NCBI RefSeq assembly: GCF_029892685.1
Contig: NZ_JARXVD010000001.1
Coordinates: 558,001-622,000, forward strand
DNA from: Mycobacterium sp. OTB74
Lineage (GTDB): Bacteria; Actinomycetota; Actinomycetes; Mycobacteriales; Mycobacteriaceae
Length of the DNA stretch: 64,000 bases
Direction of reading: 5' to 3'
The notes below the pieces were generated by a model. That model was not told where the DNA came from. It made no database searches and worked only from the letters and a program-made list of their open reading frames with translations. Positions 30,550 through 40,959 of the stretch are shown one piece after another; position 1 is the stretch's first letter; every line of letters starts with the position of its first letter. Position numbers and translations under genes: made by a program.

Positions 30550-30563
30550 GAGCCAAGCCAACA

Positions 30564-31997
30564 CTATGGCGCCAGCGACGGCAGAGTCTTTATCCCGAAT
30601 TCACGCTTCAACACCGTCCGTGCGGCGTAGAAGCCGCACATCCCGTGCACGCCGGTGCCCGGCGGGGCGGCCGACGAACACAAGTAGGCGCCGGGGATGG
30701 GCGTGGTGAATGGGTTGGCCCGCACGGTCGGCCCGACCATCGCGGCTTTCAGTGTCGCGCCGCCGACGATGATGTCGCCACCCACATAGTTGGCGTTGTG
30801 CTGCGACATCTCGGCGGCCGGCACAACTCGCGCTGCCAGCACCAAATCGCGGAATCCCGGCGCGGCCTGCTCGAACAATCGCGTCACCGTCTCGGTCAGG
30901 TCAGCGGTCGAACCCGCCGGCACATGGACGTAGGTCCATAGCGGTCGTCGGCCTTGAGAATCGATCCGGGACGGATCGGCCAGGTGTGGCAGAGCGGCCA
31001 GGGTCATCGGATGTTCGGCATGTCGACCGTGCGCGATTTCGCGCTCGGACGCGGCCATCTGAGCCCGGGTGCCACCGAGATGAATGGTCGGGGACGCTGC
31101 CATCCGCGGGTCGCGCCACGGGATTTCGCCGCTGAGTACGAAATCGACCTTGCACACACCCGGCCCAAACTTATAACGGCGCAACGCTTTTGCGTATCGA
31201 TCAGGCACGGCAGCGCCGTAGATGTCCAGAAGTGCGGTGGGTGCGGTGTCGTAGATGGCTACGCCTTCCGGCGGGCTGGTCACTGGCGATCCGGTGATCA
31301 GCTCACCGCCATGGGCGCGAAGATCGGCGATCAGTGCATCGGTGATCACCTGGGTGCCGCCGACCGGAACAGGCCAGCCTTCGGTATGTGCGACAGTGCC
31401 CAGCATCAACCCGGCGCCACTGTTGATGGGCGACGGCACGGGGTGGATGGCATGGGTGCCGACACCCGTGAACAGGGCTCGGGCGTCCTCACCGCGCAGC
31501 ACACTCCAGGCCGGGCTGCCCTGTCCCAGCACCCGCAACCCGGTGCGCACGGTGGTCAGCAGGTCCGGCGGCAGCGAGCGTTTGTCACCGAGGAAGAACC
31601 CGATGACGCCGTCGGCATGGTCGACCAGCGGACCGAACAGGCGCCGCCACGACGAGCCGTGCTCCAGCTCGGCGCAGGTGCGCTCCAGCGAGCGGTACCC
31701 GATGGCCGCGCGGCCGGACGGCAGCGGATTGGCATACGAAATCTCCGGAGCCACCAGTTCGACCCCGCGGACCGCCAGATCGAACTCGGCGAAGAACTGT
31801 GAGGCGATGCCCAGCGGGTGCACCGCCGAGCAGACGTCGTGCAGGACGTCGGGGTATTCGGGGTCCGGGGCGCTGCGCGCGCCGCCGCCCGGGGTGGGTT
31901 GGGCCTCGATGACCCGGACCGAGAGGCCGGCGCGGGCGCAGATGACGGCGGCGGCCAATCCGTTGGGCCCGCTACCGACGACGGTGACATCCACCAC
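30564..31997 (-). CDS. Phytoene dehydrogenase-like FAD/NAD(P) oxidoreductase
   Basis: The 477-residue protein has the FAD motif VVGSGPNGLAAAVICARAG (residues about 6-24), a VPVGGTQVITDALIA stretch and a C-terminal YLCSSAAPPGTGVHGMCG motif, the layout of CrtI-type desaturases. M. tuberculosis Rv2997, also next to serA1, matches. Carotenoid synthesis is not implied, since many mycobacterial members have no known substrate. GTG 31997 is selected; a longer start at 32033 is possible. It is divergent from serA with 85 bases between. Confidence 0.85.
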   Translation of the reverse strand: MVDVTVVGSGPNGLAAAVICARAGLSVRVIEAQPTPGGGARSAPDPEYPDVLHDVCSAVHPLGIASQFFAEFDLAVRGVELVAPEISYANPLPSGRAAIGYRSLERTCAELEHGSSWRRLFGPLVDHADGVIGFFLGDKRSLPPDLLTTVRTGLRVLGQGSPAWSVLRGEDARALFTGVGTHAIHPVPSPINSGAGLMLGTVAHTEGWPVPVGGTQVITDALIADLRAHGGELITGSPVTSPPEGVAIYDTAPTALLDIYGAAVPDRYAKALRRYKFGPGVCKVDFVLSGEIPWRDPRMAASPTIHLGGTRAQMAASEREIAHGRHAEHPMTLAALPHLADPSRIDSQGRRPLWTYVHVPAGSTADLTETVTRLFEQAAPGFRDLVLAARVVPAAEMSQHNANYVGGDIIVGGATLKAAMVGPTVRANPFTTPIPGAYLCSSAAPPGTGVHGMCGFYAARTVLKREFGIKTLPSLAP

Positions 31998-32082
31998 TAG
32001 ATGGTACGAAGGGCTTTGATCAAACGAGCTCAAGCGGGGAAGCGGTTGGGAGGTCAGTACCTCGGACCACTATCCTTGCCGC

Positions 32083-33669
32083 GTGAGCCTTCCTGTCGTA
32101 CTCATTGCTGACAAACTCGCCGAATCGACCGTCGCCGCGCTGGGCGACCAGGTAGAGGTCCGTTGGGTCGACGGACCCGACCGCGAAAAGCTGCTGGCCG
32201 CCGTGCCCGATGCCGACGCCCTGCTGGTGCGCTCGGCCACCACGGTCGACGCCGAGGTGCTGGCCGCAGCCCCCAAGCTCAAGATCGTCGCCCGCGCCGG
32301 CGTCGGCCTGGACAACGTGGACGTCGACGCCGCCACCGCCCGTGGCGTGCTGGTGGTCAACGCTCCGACCTCCAACATCCATAGCGCCGCCGAGCATGCG
32401 CTGGCGCTGCTGTTGTCCGCGGCCCGGCAGATTCCGGCCGCCGACGCAACCCTGCGTGAGCGCACCTGGAAGCGTTCGAAGTTCTCCGGCACCGAAATCT
32501 TCGACAAGACCGTCGGCGTGGTCGGCCTGGGCCGCATCGGCCAGCTGGTGGCCCAGCGTCTGGCCGCCTTCGGCGCGCACATCGTCGCGTACGACCCCTA
32601 CGTCTCGCACGCTCGCGCCGCGCAACTGGGCATCGAGCTGCTGCCCCTAGATCAGCTTTTGGGTCGTGCTGATTTCATCTCGGTGCACCTACCCAAGACC
32701 AAGGAAACCGCCGGCCTGATCGGCAAGGAGAACCTGGCCAAGACCAAACCGGGCGTCATCATCGTCAACGCCGCCCGCGGTGGCCTGATCGATGAGCAGG
32801 CCCTGGCCGACGCCATCAACAGCGGCCACGTCCGTGCCGCCGGCCTTGACGTGTTCTCCACCGAGCCGTGCACCGACAGCCCGCTGTTCGAGCTGCCGCA
32901 GGTCGTCGTCACCCCGCACTTGGGCGCGTCTACCGAAGAGGCTCAGGACCGGGCCGGCACCGATGTCGCGGCCAGTGTGAAGCTGGCGCTGGCCGGCGAG
33001 TTCGTGCCGGACGCGGTGAACGTCGGTGGCGGCGTCGTGGGCGAGGAGGTCGCCCCGTGGCTCGACCTGGTCCGCAAGCTGGGCCTGCTGGTCGGTGCCC
33101 TGACGCCACAGTTGCCAGCCTCGCTGGATGTGCAGGTACTCGGCGAGCTCGCCGCGGAAGACGTTGAGATTCTCAAACTTTCGGCGATGCGTGGCCTGTT
33201 CTCGGCGGTCATCGAAGACCAGGTCACCTTCGTCAACGCACCGGCTCTGGCCGCTGAGCGTGGTGTGCAGGCCACTATCGCCACCGAATCGGAAAGCCCC
33301 AATCACCGCAGCGTCGTCGACGTGCGCGCGGTGCTGGCCGACGGTTCGGTCGTCAACGTGGCCGGCACCTTGACCGGTCCGCAGCTGGTCGAGAAGGTCG
33401 TCCAGATCAACGGACGCAACCTGGAATTGCGTGCCGAGGGTGTGAACCTGATCCTCAACTACGCCGACCAGCCCGGTGCCCTGGGCAAGATCGGCACCCT
33501 GCTGGGCGGCGCCAACGTCAACATCCTGGCGGCGCAGATGTCGCAGGACGCCGACGGTGGTGGTGCGACGGTGATGCTGCGGCTGGACCAGCAGGTGCCT
33601 GCCGATGTGCTCAGTGCCATCGAATCGGCTGTTGGCGCAACGACTCTGGAATTGGTGGACCTGTCGTGA
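32083..33669 (+). CDS. serA: D-3-phosphoglycerate dehydrogenase
   Basis: SerA catalyses the first step of serine synthesis. The 528-residue product has the NAD motif [42 protein letters not shown] and a C-terminal ACT domain with [16 protein letters not shown] (about 450-528). The long form with an intervening domain is the mycobacterial type, feedback-regulated by serine. GTG start 32083. Its stop overlaps leuB by four bases (GTGA). Confidence 0.96.
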   Translation: MSLPVVLIADKLAESTVAALGDQVEVRWVDGPDREKLLAAVPDADALLVRSATTVDAEVLAAAPKLKIVARAGVGLDNVDVDAATARGVLVVNAPTSNIHSAAEHALALLLSAARQIPAADATLRERTWKRSKFSGTEIFDKTVGVVGLGRIGQLVAQRLAAFGAHIVAYDPYVSHARAAQLGIELLPLDQLLGRADFISVHLPKTKETAGLIGKENLAKTKPGVIIVNAARGGLIDEQALADAINSGHVRAAGLDVFSTEPCTDSPLFELPQVVVTPHLGASTEEAQDRAGTDVAASVKLALAGEFVPDAVNVGGGVVGEEVAPWLDLVRKLGLLVGALTPQLPASLDVQVLGELAAEDVEILKLSAMRGLFSAVIEDQVTFVNAPALAAERGVQATIATESESPNHRSVVDVRAVLADGSVVNVAGTLTGPQLVEKVVQINGRNLELRAEGVNLILNYADQPGALGKIGTLLGGANVNILAAQMSQDADGGGATVMLRLDQQVPADVLSAIESAVGATTLELVDLS

Positions 33670-34676
33670 AGCTTGCAGTCATCGCCGGTGACGGCATCGG
33701 ACCCGAGGTCATCGCCGAGGGTCTGAAGGTGCTCGACGTGGTGGTGCCCGGGGTTGACCGCACCGAATACGACCTGGGTGCCCGGCGCTATCACGCTACG
33801 GGTGAGACGTTGCCCGAGGGCTTCGTCGACGAGCTCAAGGGTTACGACGCAATCCTGTTGGGCGCCATCGGCGATCCGTCGGTGCCCAGCGGTGTGCTGG
33901 AGCGTGGCCTGCTGCTGAACATGCGCTTCGCTCTGGACCATCACGTGAACCTGCGGCCGTCGAAGTTGTTCGCAGGCGTCGACAGCCCGCTGGCCGGCAA
34001 CCCGGATATCGACTTCGTCGTGGTGCGTGAAGGCACCGAGGGGCCGTACACCGGCACCGGCGGCGCGATCCGCGTCGACACCCCGCACGAGGTGGCCACC
34101 GAGGTGTCCACCAACACCCGCTTCGGCGTCGAGCGCGTGGTGCGCTACGCCTTTGATAAGGCGAGGGAAAGGCGTCATCACCTGACCTTGGTGCACAAGA
34201 ACAACGTGCTGGCCTTCGCCGGGTCGCTGTGGAAGCGCACCGTCGACGAGGTTGGTGTGGAGTACCCGGACGTCGAGACCGCTTACCAGCACATCGACGC
34301 CGCGACCATCCACATGGTCACCGACCCGGGCCGCTTCGACGTGATCGTCACCGACAACCTGTTCGGCGACATCATCACCGACCTGGCGGCGGCGGTGTCC
34401 GGCGGTATCGGCCTGGCCGCGTCGGGCAACATAGACGCCACCGGCACCAACCCCTCGATGTTCGAGCCCGTGCACGGCAGCGCGCCCGACATCGCGGGCC
34501 AGGGTCTGGCCGACCCGACCGCGGCGGTCATGAGCGTGGCTCTGCTGCTGACGCACCTCGGTGAGACCGAGGCTGCCGAGCGGGTGGACAAGGCTGTGGC
34601 ACAGCACCTTTCGACGCGGGGCTCGGCGAAGTTGTCGACATCGGAGACCGGCGACCGGATTGTCGGTCTGCTCTAG
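33666..34676 (+). CDS. leuB: 3-isopropylmalate dehydrogenase
   Basis: LeuB oxidises and decarboxylates 3-isopropylmalate in leucine synthesis. The 336-residue product has [41 protein letters not shown] and the [10 protein letters not shown] metal/NAD site. It starts at GTG 33666 inside the serA stop, so the pair is translated together. The remaining leucine genes leuC and leuD lie 13 kb away under a different regulator. Confidence 0.96.
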   Translation: MKLAVIAGDGIGPEVIAEGLKVLDVVVPGVDRTEYDLGARRYHATGETLPEGFVDELKGYDAILLGAIGDPSVPSGVLERGLLLNMRFALDHHVNLRPSKLFAGVDSPLAGNPDIDFVVVREGTEGPYTGTGGAIRVDTPHEVATEVSTNTRFGVERVVRYAFDKARERRHHLTLVHKNNVLAFAGSLWKRTVDEVGVEYPDVETAYQHIDAATIHMVTDPGRFDVIVTDNLFGDIITDLAAAVSGGIGLAASGNIDATGTNPSMFEPVHGSAPDIAGQGLADPTAAVMSVALLLTHLGETEAAERVDKAVAQHLSTRGSAKLSTSETGDRIVGLL

Positions 34677-35164
34677 CGGGTTTCTCGCCCAAACGGACGA
34701 ACGGACGGCAAAGTCTGAGTAGATCCGGCCATTTCGTCGATCTGGGCGTAGCAGCGAGTCGTGGTTCTTGACCACGGCCGGATGGGTGCGGCATGTAATG
34801 GTGCTGCGCTGTCTCCAATGGTCTTCGGCCGCAATCCAATTCTTGGGCGCCATCCTGTTCGACGTGAGCACGCGCGTCCGCGGTGTCGGCGTATGCCGTG
34901 CTCATCGAGCGTCGTTACGCCTGTGACGTATGTGCTGAAAGCAACTGGGCTCCAGTGCTTCCTGTGCGTGGCTATGTAGGAGCTATGGGTTGATGAGAAT
35001 CGCGCTTGGATACTGGCGGGCGCGGCAGGTCTGCGTAGCCTTTAGTTGTGCTTATTAGTCGTGCAGGCATGGAATCTGGCCAGCACCAGTAGGCGCCTAA
35101 ACACCCGTAATTTGCGCGGTCGGGAGCGACTCGACCTGCGGTCACGGGGCGTGAGGAGGTCGAT
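34677..35164. other. Intergenic region without recognised gene
   Basis: This 488-base gap between leuB and the GYDRW protein holds no frame with family resemblance. A small hairpin CGTGGT/ACCACG (34760-34776) lies near the middle. A GAGGAGG ribosome binding site (about 35153-35160) serves the downstream ATG. The promoter of that gene probably lies in the right half, but no strong -35/-10 pair is seen. Confidence 0.6.
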
Positions 35165-37237
35165 ATGACGACTGTCAGTCCGCCACCCGTCCACTACGAC
35201 ATTGTGCCGCGCCTGAAACCAGAGTCGCGCTGGCGCAGGCTCATGCAGGGGACTCGCCGGCACAAGGCGGCCACGGCTGCTGGGGTGGCCGTGCTGCTCG
35301 TGGCGGGCCTGCTGGGTGGTTCCTATGAGTCTTCACCCGGGGGCGCGCTGTGGGGTATCGACAAGACGCTATTTCCCGGGCATGCGCAAGACGTCGCCCT
35401 GACGGCCGTCGTCAGCGAACTGAAGACCGCGCAGGACATCCTGGGCAGCGGACAGCAGCCGTCGTCCGATCAGCTGACTGACGCCCGCACCGCGCTCAAT
35501 CACGCCAAGCAGGACCTGGACTACTTGTCGCCGTCACCTCAGCGGACCAGTCTGCAGAACCTCTATATGCAACTGACACAACAACTTCTGCAGTACACGC
35601 CCGATTCGGCGCAGCAACTGCCGGCGCTGCCCGCACCTCCGCAGGCCGCCGCCCCGGGCGACCCGGCGCAGCTGCCCGACGTGGCGCTGATGAATGCGAC
35701 TGCGCCAACCTGGGGGTACGCATCCCCCGGTGACGACGGGAACGTGGCCACCGTCGACCAGATGTCCGGTGACTTCGTCCCACCGCCGCCTGACGTGCCG
35801 GCCGACCCCGAGGCTTACTGGCCGCAGCCCGTTGACCCGCCATTGACGCCGGACCTGCAAGACCTGGGCTACTACGACCCGTCCTGGGGACAGCTCTACG
35901 GCTACAACCCCACCGACTGGTACAACTACGACCTCAGCGGCTACAACCAATACGGCTACGACTTCCTCGGCTTCGACCGGTGGGGCTATGACCGCTGGGG
36001 ATACGACCGGTGGGGCTACGACCACTGGGGCTACAACTGGGCCGGCTACAACTGGGCGGGCTACGACCGCGGCGGCTGGGACCGCGATGGCCGCAACGAA
36101 TGGGGCCAACACCGCGGCCGCCCGGGTGACCCGCGCGATCAGGACTGGTACAACAGCCACCACCCGTACCAGCAGTACTACCAATGGAAGTTCCAGAACT
36201 GCGATCCGGTGTACCACCGCGCGCAGTGGGACCACGCCCACGGATTCGACCCGGATCTTTACCAAAACTGGAACATGAACCGGGATTGGCATAATCCGCG
36301 CAACCGCGACTGGGCACCACCGGCCGCTGCGGTGAGCACCGCCCGGTCAGTCACGAACGTCATCACACACACCTCGGCTCCGGTGGTGAACCTGAATGTC
36401 TCACTGGCACAGTTCATCTCCAACGACAAGGCGGCCAGCACCACTGGGCCGCTGATGAAGGACCTCTCGGGCGAATCAGCCCGCGACTTCGCCAAGCACC
36501 TCGCCACGGGGGCCGCCGCGCCAGTCGGTACGCCCTCGGCTTCGACGTCGAGACAGCGGCCTGGCGCGCCGATCGCAAACGACCAGATCTCTTTGGCACC
36601 ACCGGCATTGACGGCGCCTGCACCGACTACCCCGCCGTCGAAGGTGTCGCCCGGGTTTACCGTACCCAAGCTTGCGCCGGTGCCTGCCTCCACACCGGCT
36701 AAGCCGCAAGGAAAGTCGGCTCCGGCCAATATCGCGCCGGGAGCGGATCCACATTCTGCTCCGGGGTTGCCGGCAATCGTTCCGAAGGCTGGCTCAGAGA
36801 ACCCTGTGGCGGCCCCACCTGTCGACCAGAAACCGGCGACCCCGCGGGGCCCCGAGTCCGCGCCTCCGGGCGGGCCTTCGGCGCCAGACGGGAGCAATTT
36901 CCTTTCACGGGCGCCGGAATCGAATCCGCCGGCGCGGCAGGCACAACCGGACCGACAGGATCCACCGCAGCAGCGGATCGAAACAGAGCGGCCGCCACAA
37001 CACGCCCCGGCGCCTGAAGCTCCAGCCCGAGAGGCACCAGCTCCTGCTCAGCAGGTCCCGGTTCGACAAGAGCCTCCTCGACAGGCTCCGGCACCTGAGG
37101 CCCCGGTCCGCCAGGCGCCCGCCCGGCAGGCACCGCCCGTACACGAGGCGCCGCGTCCGGCCCCGGCACCGCGTCCTGCTCCGGCACCGGCACCGCATAA
37201 CGCTCCCCAGTGTTCAGCTCCGAAATGTCAGTTCTGA
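35165..37237 (+). CDS. Anchored protein with GYDRW repeats and Pro-rich tail, unknown
   Basis: The 690-residue product has a basic cytoplasmic start (RWRRLMQGTRRHK), one transmembrane helix (about 38-54), a helical domain (about 56-140; GALWGIDKTLF, then paired helices) resembling the outer part of mycobacterial anti-sigma factors, a Tyr/Trp/Gly/Asp region (about 235-310; five GYDRW- or GYNWA-type units), a Q/N/W-rich part to about 380 and a long Pro/Ala/Gln tail with QAP and PAP repeats ending PQCSAPKCQF. No sigma factor is adjacent and no sigma-binding N-terminal domain is seen. An exported adhesive, scaffold or cell-wall protein is the best guess. Strong GAGGAGG site before the ATG. Confidence 0.6.
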   Translation: MTTVSPPPVHYDIVPRLKPESRWRRLMQGTRRHKAATAAGVAVLLVAGLLGGSYESSPGGALWGIDKTLFPGHAQDVALTAVVSELKTAQDILGSGQQPSSDQLTDARTALNHAKQDLDYLSPSPQRTSLQNLYMQLTQQLLQYTPDSAQQLPALPAPPQAAAPGDPAQLPDVALMNATAPTWGYASPGDDGNVATVDQMSGDFVPPPPDVPADPEAYWPQPVDPPLTPDLQDLGYYDPSWGQLYGYNPTDWYNYDLSGYNQYGYDFLGFDRWGYDRWGYDRWGYDHWGYNWAGYNWAGYDRGGWDRDGRNEWGQHRGRPGDPRDQDWYNSHHPYQQYYQWKFQNCDPVYHRAQWDHAHGFDPDLYQNWNMNRDWHNPRNRDWAPPAAAVSTARSVTNVITHTSAPVVNLNVSLAQFISNDKAASTTGPLMKDLSGESARDFAKHLATGAAAPVGTPSASTSRQRPGAPIANDQISLAPPALTAPAPTTPPSKVSPGFTVPKLAPVPASTPAKPQGKSAPANIAPGADPHSAPGLPAIVPKAGSENPVAAPPVDQKPATPRGPESAPPGGPSAPDGSNFLSRAPESNPPARQAQPDRQDPPQQRIETERPPQHAPAPEAPAREAPAPAQQVPVRQEPPRQAPAPEAPVRQAPARQAPPVHEAPRPAPAPRPAPAPAPHNAPQCSAPKCQF
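35867..36096 (+). repeat. Tandem repeat encoding GYDRW/GYNWA units
   Basis: Units of 15 bases such as GGCTACGACCGGTGG and GGCTACAACTGGGCC repeat head to tail in the middle of the previous gene. They differ at third positions, so the repeat is held by protein selection rather than being a recent expansion. Each unit adds one Tyr and one Trp separated by two or three residues. Confidence 0.65.
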
Positions 37238-37493
37238 CCATCCGGGGTTATCGGCACCTAGCTGTTCAACTGCTTGGTGGCAGCCGGGATGCCGAGGAGC
37301 TTCAACCGCTCGGCTGTCGGGAGTGCGTGCCACGTGGTCGAGCACCTGCTGACCCAGCCGAATTCTGTTGGTGGCCGGGGCCGCTGATGTGTCGGATGCA
37401 GTGCGTCAGCAGGATCTGAATCCTGCCCCTCTTTGAGCGCAGAGTGCTAAATTCCCGGCATTGACAGCTACTTTTCAGCTTCAGAGGTGCGCC

Positions 37494-39221
37494 GTGGGAT
37501 TCCTCAGTCCTGATTTGCCTCAGGTCGACATCGCCGAATGGCGCCGAGGCGACCGTGCCGAACGACTACGACCGATGGCGCGGCACATCGCCGAGCGGGG
37601 CATGGGGTATCCGGATGTTTTCTACGTCCTTTACGCCATCAAGATTGCATTGTTCGTCTTGGCGGCCATCGGGTTCGCGCTGGCGACCCGGGGTGTCGAC
37701 GGTTGGGCCAACATCGGCACCTGGTGGCGCGAGCCGATCGTGTTCCAGAAGGCCGTGGTGTGGTCACTGCTGTACGAGGTGCTGGGGCTGGGATGTGGTT
37801 TCGGTCCGCTGACCGGAAAGGTCATGCCTCCGTTGGGCTCTCCGCTGTACTGGATGCGGACCGGGACCATCCGTTTGCCACCGTGGCCGCGGCGGGTTCC
37901 GTTCACCGCTGGTAATCGTCGCTCGATTGTCGACGTGTTGTTGTACGCCGCACTGATTGTCGCGGCGCTGTGGATCCTATTCTCGGATGGAACAGGCCCC
38001 ATACCCGCGCTGGATACGACAGTCGGGGTGCTTGCCGTCTGGAAACCGTTGCTGGTGGTCGCGATTCTGGTGCTGATCGGATTGCGCGACAAGACAATAT
38101 TTCTCGCCGCGCGTGGCGAGGTATACGGCACTCTCACGCTGACGTTCGTGTTCGTCGGCCCGACGATGATTGTGGCGGCCAAGTTGGTGATGCTGGCGAT
38201 TTGGCTCGGCGCCGCGGTGTCCAAGCTCAATCGGCACTTCCCATACGTCGTGGCGACAATGATGGCCAACAATCCATTGTTGCGGTCGAAGTGGTTGCGG
38301 CGCAAAATGTTCCGTCGATTCCCTGACGACCTTCAACCCAGCTGGATACCTGGTCTGCTGGCTCACGGTGGCACCGTCATCGAGTTCGGGGTGCCGCTGG
38401 TGCTGTTCTTCTCCCGCGGTGGCGTGGTCAGCTATGCCGCTGCAGGGTTGATGGTGTTGTTCCACTTGGTGATCCTGACCTCAATTCCGCTGGGGGTGCC
38501 GCTGGAGTGGAACGTCTACATGATCTTCGCTATCGCAACGCTTTTCGTAGACAAGGCGCGATTCGGCCTGCAGGACTTACAATTTCCTCAGGCGTGGGGC
38601 GTCATCGCATTGATGGCGGTCGTGGGGACCACGATCGTGATCGGCAATCTGTATCCGCGTCGGGTGTCGTTTCTGCCCGGGATGCGCTACTACGCGGGCA
38701 ATTGGGATGTGTCGGTGTGGTGCTTGACCGAATCGGCGTGTCGGAAGATCGAGGCACAGCGAATCGGGCTGGGCATGTTGCCGCACAAGCAGATCGAGAA
38801 GTTCTACGGTGCCGACGACGCGGAAGTACCCAAGGAGTTGGCACTGGCATTCCGGGTGATGTTCGCCAATGGCCGCGCTCTTCTGACACTGTTGAACCGC
38901 GTCGTTCCACCCGGAATCGAATACGCGATTCTTGAAGGCGAGCAGTTCTGCGCGTACGCGGTGGGGTGGAATTTTGGTGACGGTCATCTGCACAACGAGC
39001 AGCTCATTGCCGCCCTGCAGGCCCGCTGCCACTTTGATCCGGGTGAAGTGCGCGTGATTGTGGTTGATGGACAACCGATTCAGCGGCAATCACAGGACTA
39101 CCGGTTGGTCGATGCCGCTACCGGAGAGTTCGAGCGGGGGCGTTTCAGGGTGGCGGATACGTGCGCGCGCCAGCCCTGGCAAGACGATGTGCTGGTGCAG
39201 GTGTTGGAGCATGAGCGCTAG
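37494..39221 (+). CDS. DUF3556 membrane protein
   Basis: The 575-residue product starts MGFLSPDLPQVDIAEWRRG, typical for DUF3556. It has an N-terminal membrane half with about eight to ten helices (about 45-70, 85-110, 145-165, 180-200, 210-240, 290-330, 335-370) and a soluble end (about 385-575) with CLTESACRKIEAQRIGLGMLPHKQIEKFYG. The family is frequent in mycobacteria and has no assigned role. GTG 37494 is preferred to TTG 37461, which adds 11 poorly placed residues. It is 256 bases downstream of the GYDRW gene in the same direction; nothing else was seen in that gap. Confidence 0.75.
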   Translation: MGFLSPDLPQVDIAEWRRGDRAERLRPMARHIAERGMGYPDVFYVLYAIKIALFVLAAIGFALATRGVDGWANIGTWWREPIVFQKAVVWSLLYEVLGLGCGFGPLTGKVMPPLGSPLYWMRTGTIRLPPWPRRVPFTAGNRRSIVDVLLYAALIVAALWILFSDGTGPIPALDTTVGVLAVWKPLLVVAILVLIGLRDKTIFLAARGEVYGTLTLTFVFVGPTMIVAAKLVMLAIWLGAAVSKLNRHFPYVVATMMANNPLLRSKWLRRKMFRRFPDDLQPSWIPGLLAHGGTVIEFGVPLVLFFSRGGVVSYAAAGLMVLFHLVILTSIPLGVPLEWNVYMIFAIATLFVDKARFGLQDLQFPQAWGVIALMAVVGTTIVIGNLYPRRVSFLPGMRYYAGNWDVSVWCLTESACRKIEAQRIGLGMLPHKQIEKFYGADDAEVPKELALAFRVMFANGRALLTLLNRVVPPGIEYAILEGEQFCAYAVGWNFGDGHLHNEQLIAALQARCHFDPGEVRVIVVDGQPIQRQSQDYRLVDAATGEFERGRFRVADTCARQPWQDDVLVQVLEHER

Positions 39222-39294
39222 GCGCATGGCGCCCTGAATTCCGGCCGCGCCCCTCGGCAACCCGTGAGCCGGCGGAGCCGGAACGCCGGCGAGG

Positions 39295-39639
39295 CTAATC
39301 GTGCGTGGATCGGGCAGCCGCCCCTCTATCGCGCAGCACCTCGACAAACCGCTGTGGGTCTACCGGCGTCACGCAGGGCTTCACCGAACCGGCGGTGTGA
39401 ATCACCACGACGACCGATTTCTGCGGACGTCTGCAATCCAGCGGGAACCAGTGGCTCAGGCTCGCGGTGCCCCAAATCCGGCCTCGGCCGGTCAACAGCC
39501 CGAGCCGCCGGACCTCGACACCTCGGATTGCCTTGTACGGCAGTCTTTTTGCGGTGGCGAGCGGAAAGTAGTAGTGGCGGATGGTCAGTCCGTCCTCGTC
39601 GAGCATCATCAGGCCGTCGTCGTAGAGCGCATTGCCCAT
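39295..39639 (-). CDS. Small PH-like domain protein
   Basis: The 114-residue product (MGNALYDDGLMMLDEDGLTIRHYYFP...) has a beta-rich pattern with LPYKAIRGVEVRRLGLLTGRGRIWG and an SVKPCVTPVDPQRFVEVLRDRG end, consistent with a bacterial PH-like domain. The open frame reaches 39849, but the extra 70 residues are low in conservation and overlap the upstream MFS gene, so ATG 39639 is used. It is convergent with the DUF3556 gene. The function is unknown. Confidence 0.6.
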   Translation of the reverse strand: MGNALYDDGLMMLDEDGLTIRHYYFPLATAKRLPYKAIRGVEVRRLGLLTGRGRIWGTASLSHWFPLDCRRPQKSVVVVIHTAGSVKPCVTPVDPQRFVEVLRDRGAAARSTHD

Positions 39640-39721
39640 GGCAATCAGTTTGCCACTTTGTGGCTGGCAATGTGAGTCGGGAACTCGACGACTAATGCCG
39701 AGATCGACGAAACGGCCGCCG

Positions 39722-40939
39722 CTACTCGACTTTTGCGGCCCGTTCGTCCGTTCGGGAGCGAAGGGGGTCAGCGGCCACTGGGACCAACGGGGCCGCCACG
39801 ATCGGGAACAGTGCGCACATGGCAAAGGCGAAGGGGAATCCGAAGACACCGATCAGGGCACCGAACACCGGCGGCACGATGCCGGTCGTCAACAACTGGG
39901 ACGTGTTCTGGGTACCCAGGGCCCGGCCGCTCCAGAACGGGCCTGCGATTTCGGCAATTGCGGTGAACGACAAGCCGTTATCGGTCACTGTGACCACCGA
40001 GGCCACCACCATGACAAACACCGCGACAGGCCAGTGCAGGTAATCGGTCAGGGCCAGCAATCCCATGGTGAACGCCGCCGCCCAGGCAATCGTCCGCACC
40101 GGACGCAGCCGCGAGCCCGCCATGTCCGACCACCGTCCCGCCGCAATTCGCCCTGCGGCACCGCACAATTGGGCCACCAGCACCATGGTTCCGGCTGCAC
40201 CAGCGGACCAACCGTGCGACGTCATCAACCACGTCAGCGCGAACGTCCACACCAGACATTGCGGCACGACCAGCAGCACCGACACCGCATGAATGCGCCA
40301 CAGCACCGACGATCCGCGGTACGGGTTGGCCAAATGTGAAGCAGGAGCTTCGGATCGGGGTGGCCGAGGCGGATCCAGCACACCGAGAGCAGTCACCACC
40401 GCGGCAACCAAACACGCCAGAGCCGGGAACAACAGGGCAGTGGACACTCCGGAGGACTCAGCCAATCTTGGAATCACCAAGGCGCCCAAGCCAACCCCCA
40501 GGGGCTGTGCGGTCTGCCGGATACCCATCACCAGCCCGCGCTGTTCCGGCGGGAACCAGCCCACGACCAATCGCCCACTCGCCGAGTTGGAACTCGCGGC
40601 CGCCATGCCACCCAGCAACAGGAACGCGCCGACCACCACCAACGAATGCGCCCACGCAGCGGCGAAGGCCGCCAACGCCGTCAACAGCGAGCCGACGGCC
40701 AGCACGAATCGCTCGCCCACCCGGTCCACGACGTAACCCCACGCGATCAAAGTCAGCACCATGCCGAAGCTCGGCATGGCCGAGACCAGTCCGGCCTGCG
40801 ACAGATCCAGGCCGCGTTCGCGATGCAGGGTGGGGATAAGGAACGCCGCACCGTTGATGAACACATTGGCGCACATGGTCGACCCGAGTGCGATAACCAG
40901 CATCAACCAGCGTCGGGCGGCGGAGATGGTGGTTGTCAT
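39722..40939 (-). CDS. MFS transporter
   Basis: The 405-residue product has 12 predicted helices with AARRWLMLVIALGSTMCANVF at the start and the MFS motif A-like RVGERFVLA between helices 2 and 3, then FPPEQRGLVMGIRQTAQPLG. M. tuberculosis Rv2994, in the same neighbourhood, is the likely counterpart. The substrate is unknown. ATG 40939 is chosen; longer frames run through AT-rich repeats that look regulatory. It is downstream of the Hcp-like gene on the same strand with 112 bases between. Confidence 0.82.
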   Translation of the reverse strand: MTTTISAARRWLMLVIALGSTMCANVFINGAAFLIPTLHRERGLDLSQAGLVSAMPSFGMVLTLIAWGYVVDRVGERFVLAVGSLLTALAAFAAAWAHSLVVVGAFLLLGGMAAASSNSASGRLVVGWFPPEQRGLVMGIRQTAQPLGVGLGALVIPRLAESSGVSTALLFPALACLVAAVVTALGVLDPPRPPRSEAPASHLANPYRGSSVLWRIHAVSVLLVVPQCLVWTFALTWLMTSHGWSAGAAGTMVLVAQLCGAAGRIAAGRWSDMAGSRLRPVRTIAWAAAFTMGLLALTDYLHWPVAVFVMVVASVVTVTDNGLSFTAIAEIAGPFWSGRALGTQNTSQLLTTGIVPPVFGALIGVFGFPFAFAMCALFPIVAAPLVPVAADPLRSRTDERAAKVE

Positions 40940-40959
40940 GACTCGATGGTGGCACCGGA

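Noticed and set aside
35165..37237. Anti-sigma factor assignment for the GYDRW protein
   Set aside because: Only the outer helical domain resembles such proteins. There is no sigma-binding N-terminal domain and no sigma gene beside it.
39264..39290. CCGGCG/CGCCGG inverted repeat after the DUF3556 gene as a terminator
   Set aside because: Only six pairs with a large loop and no T-run; weak in a GC-rich sequence.
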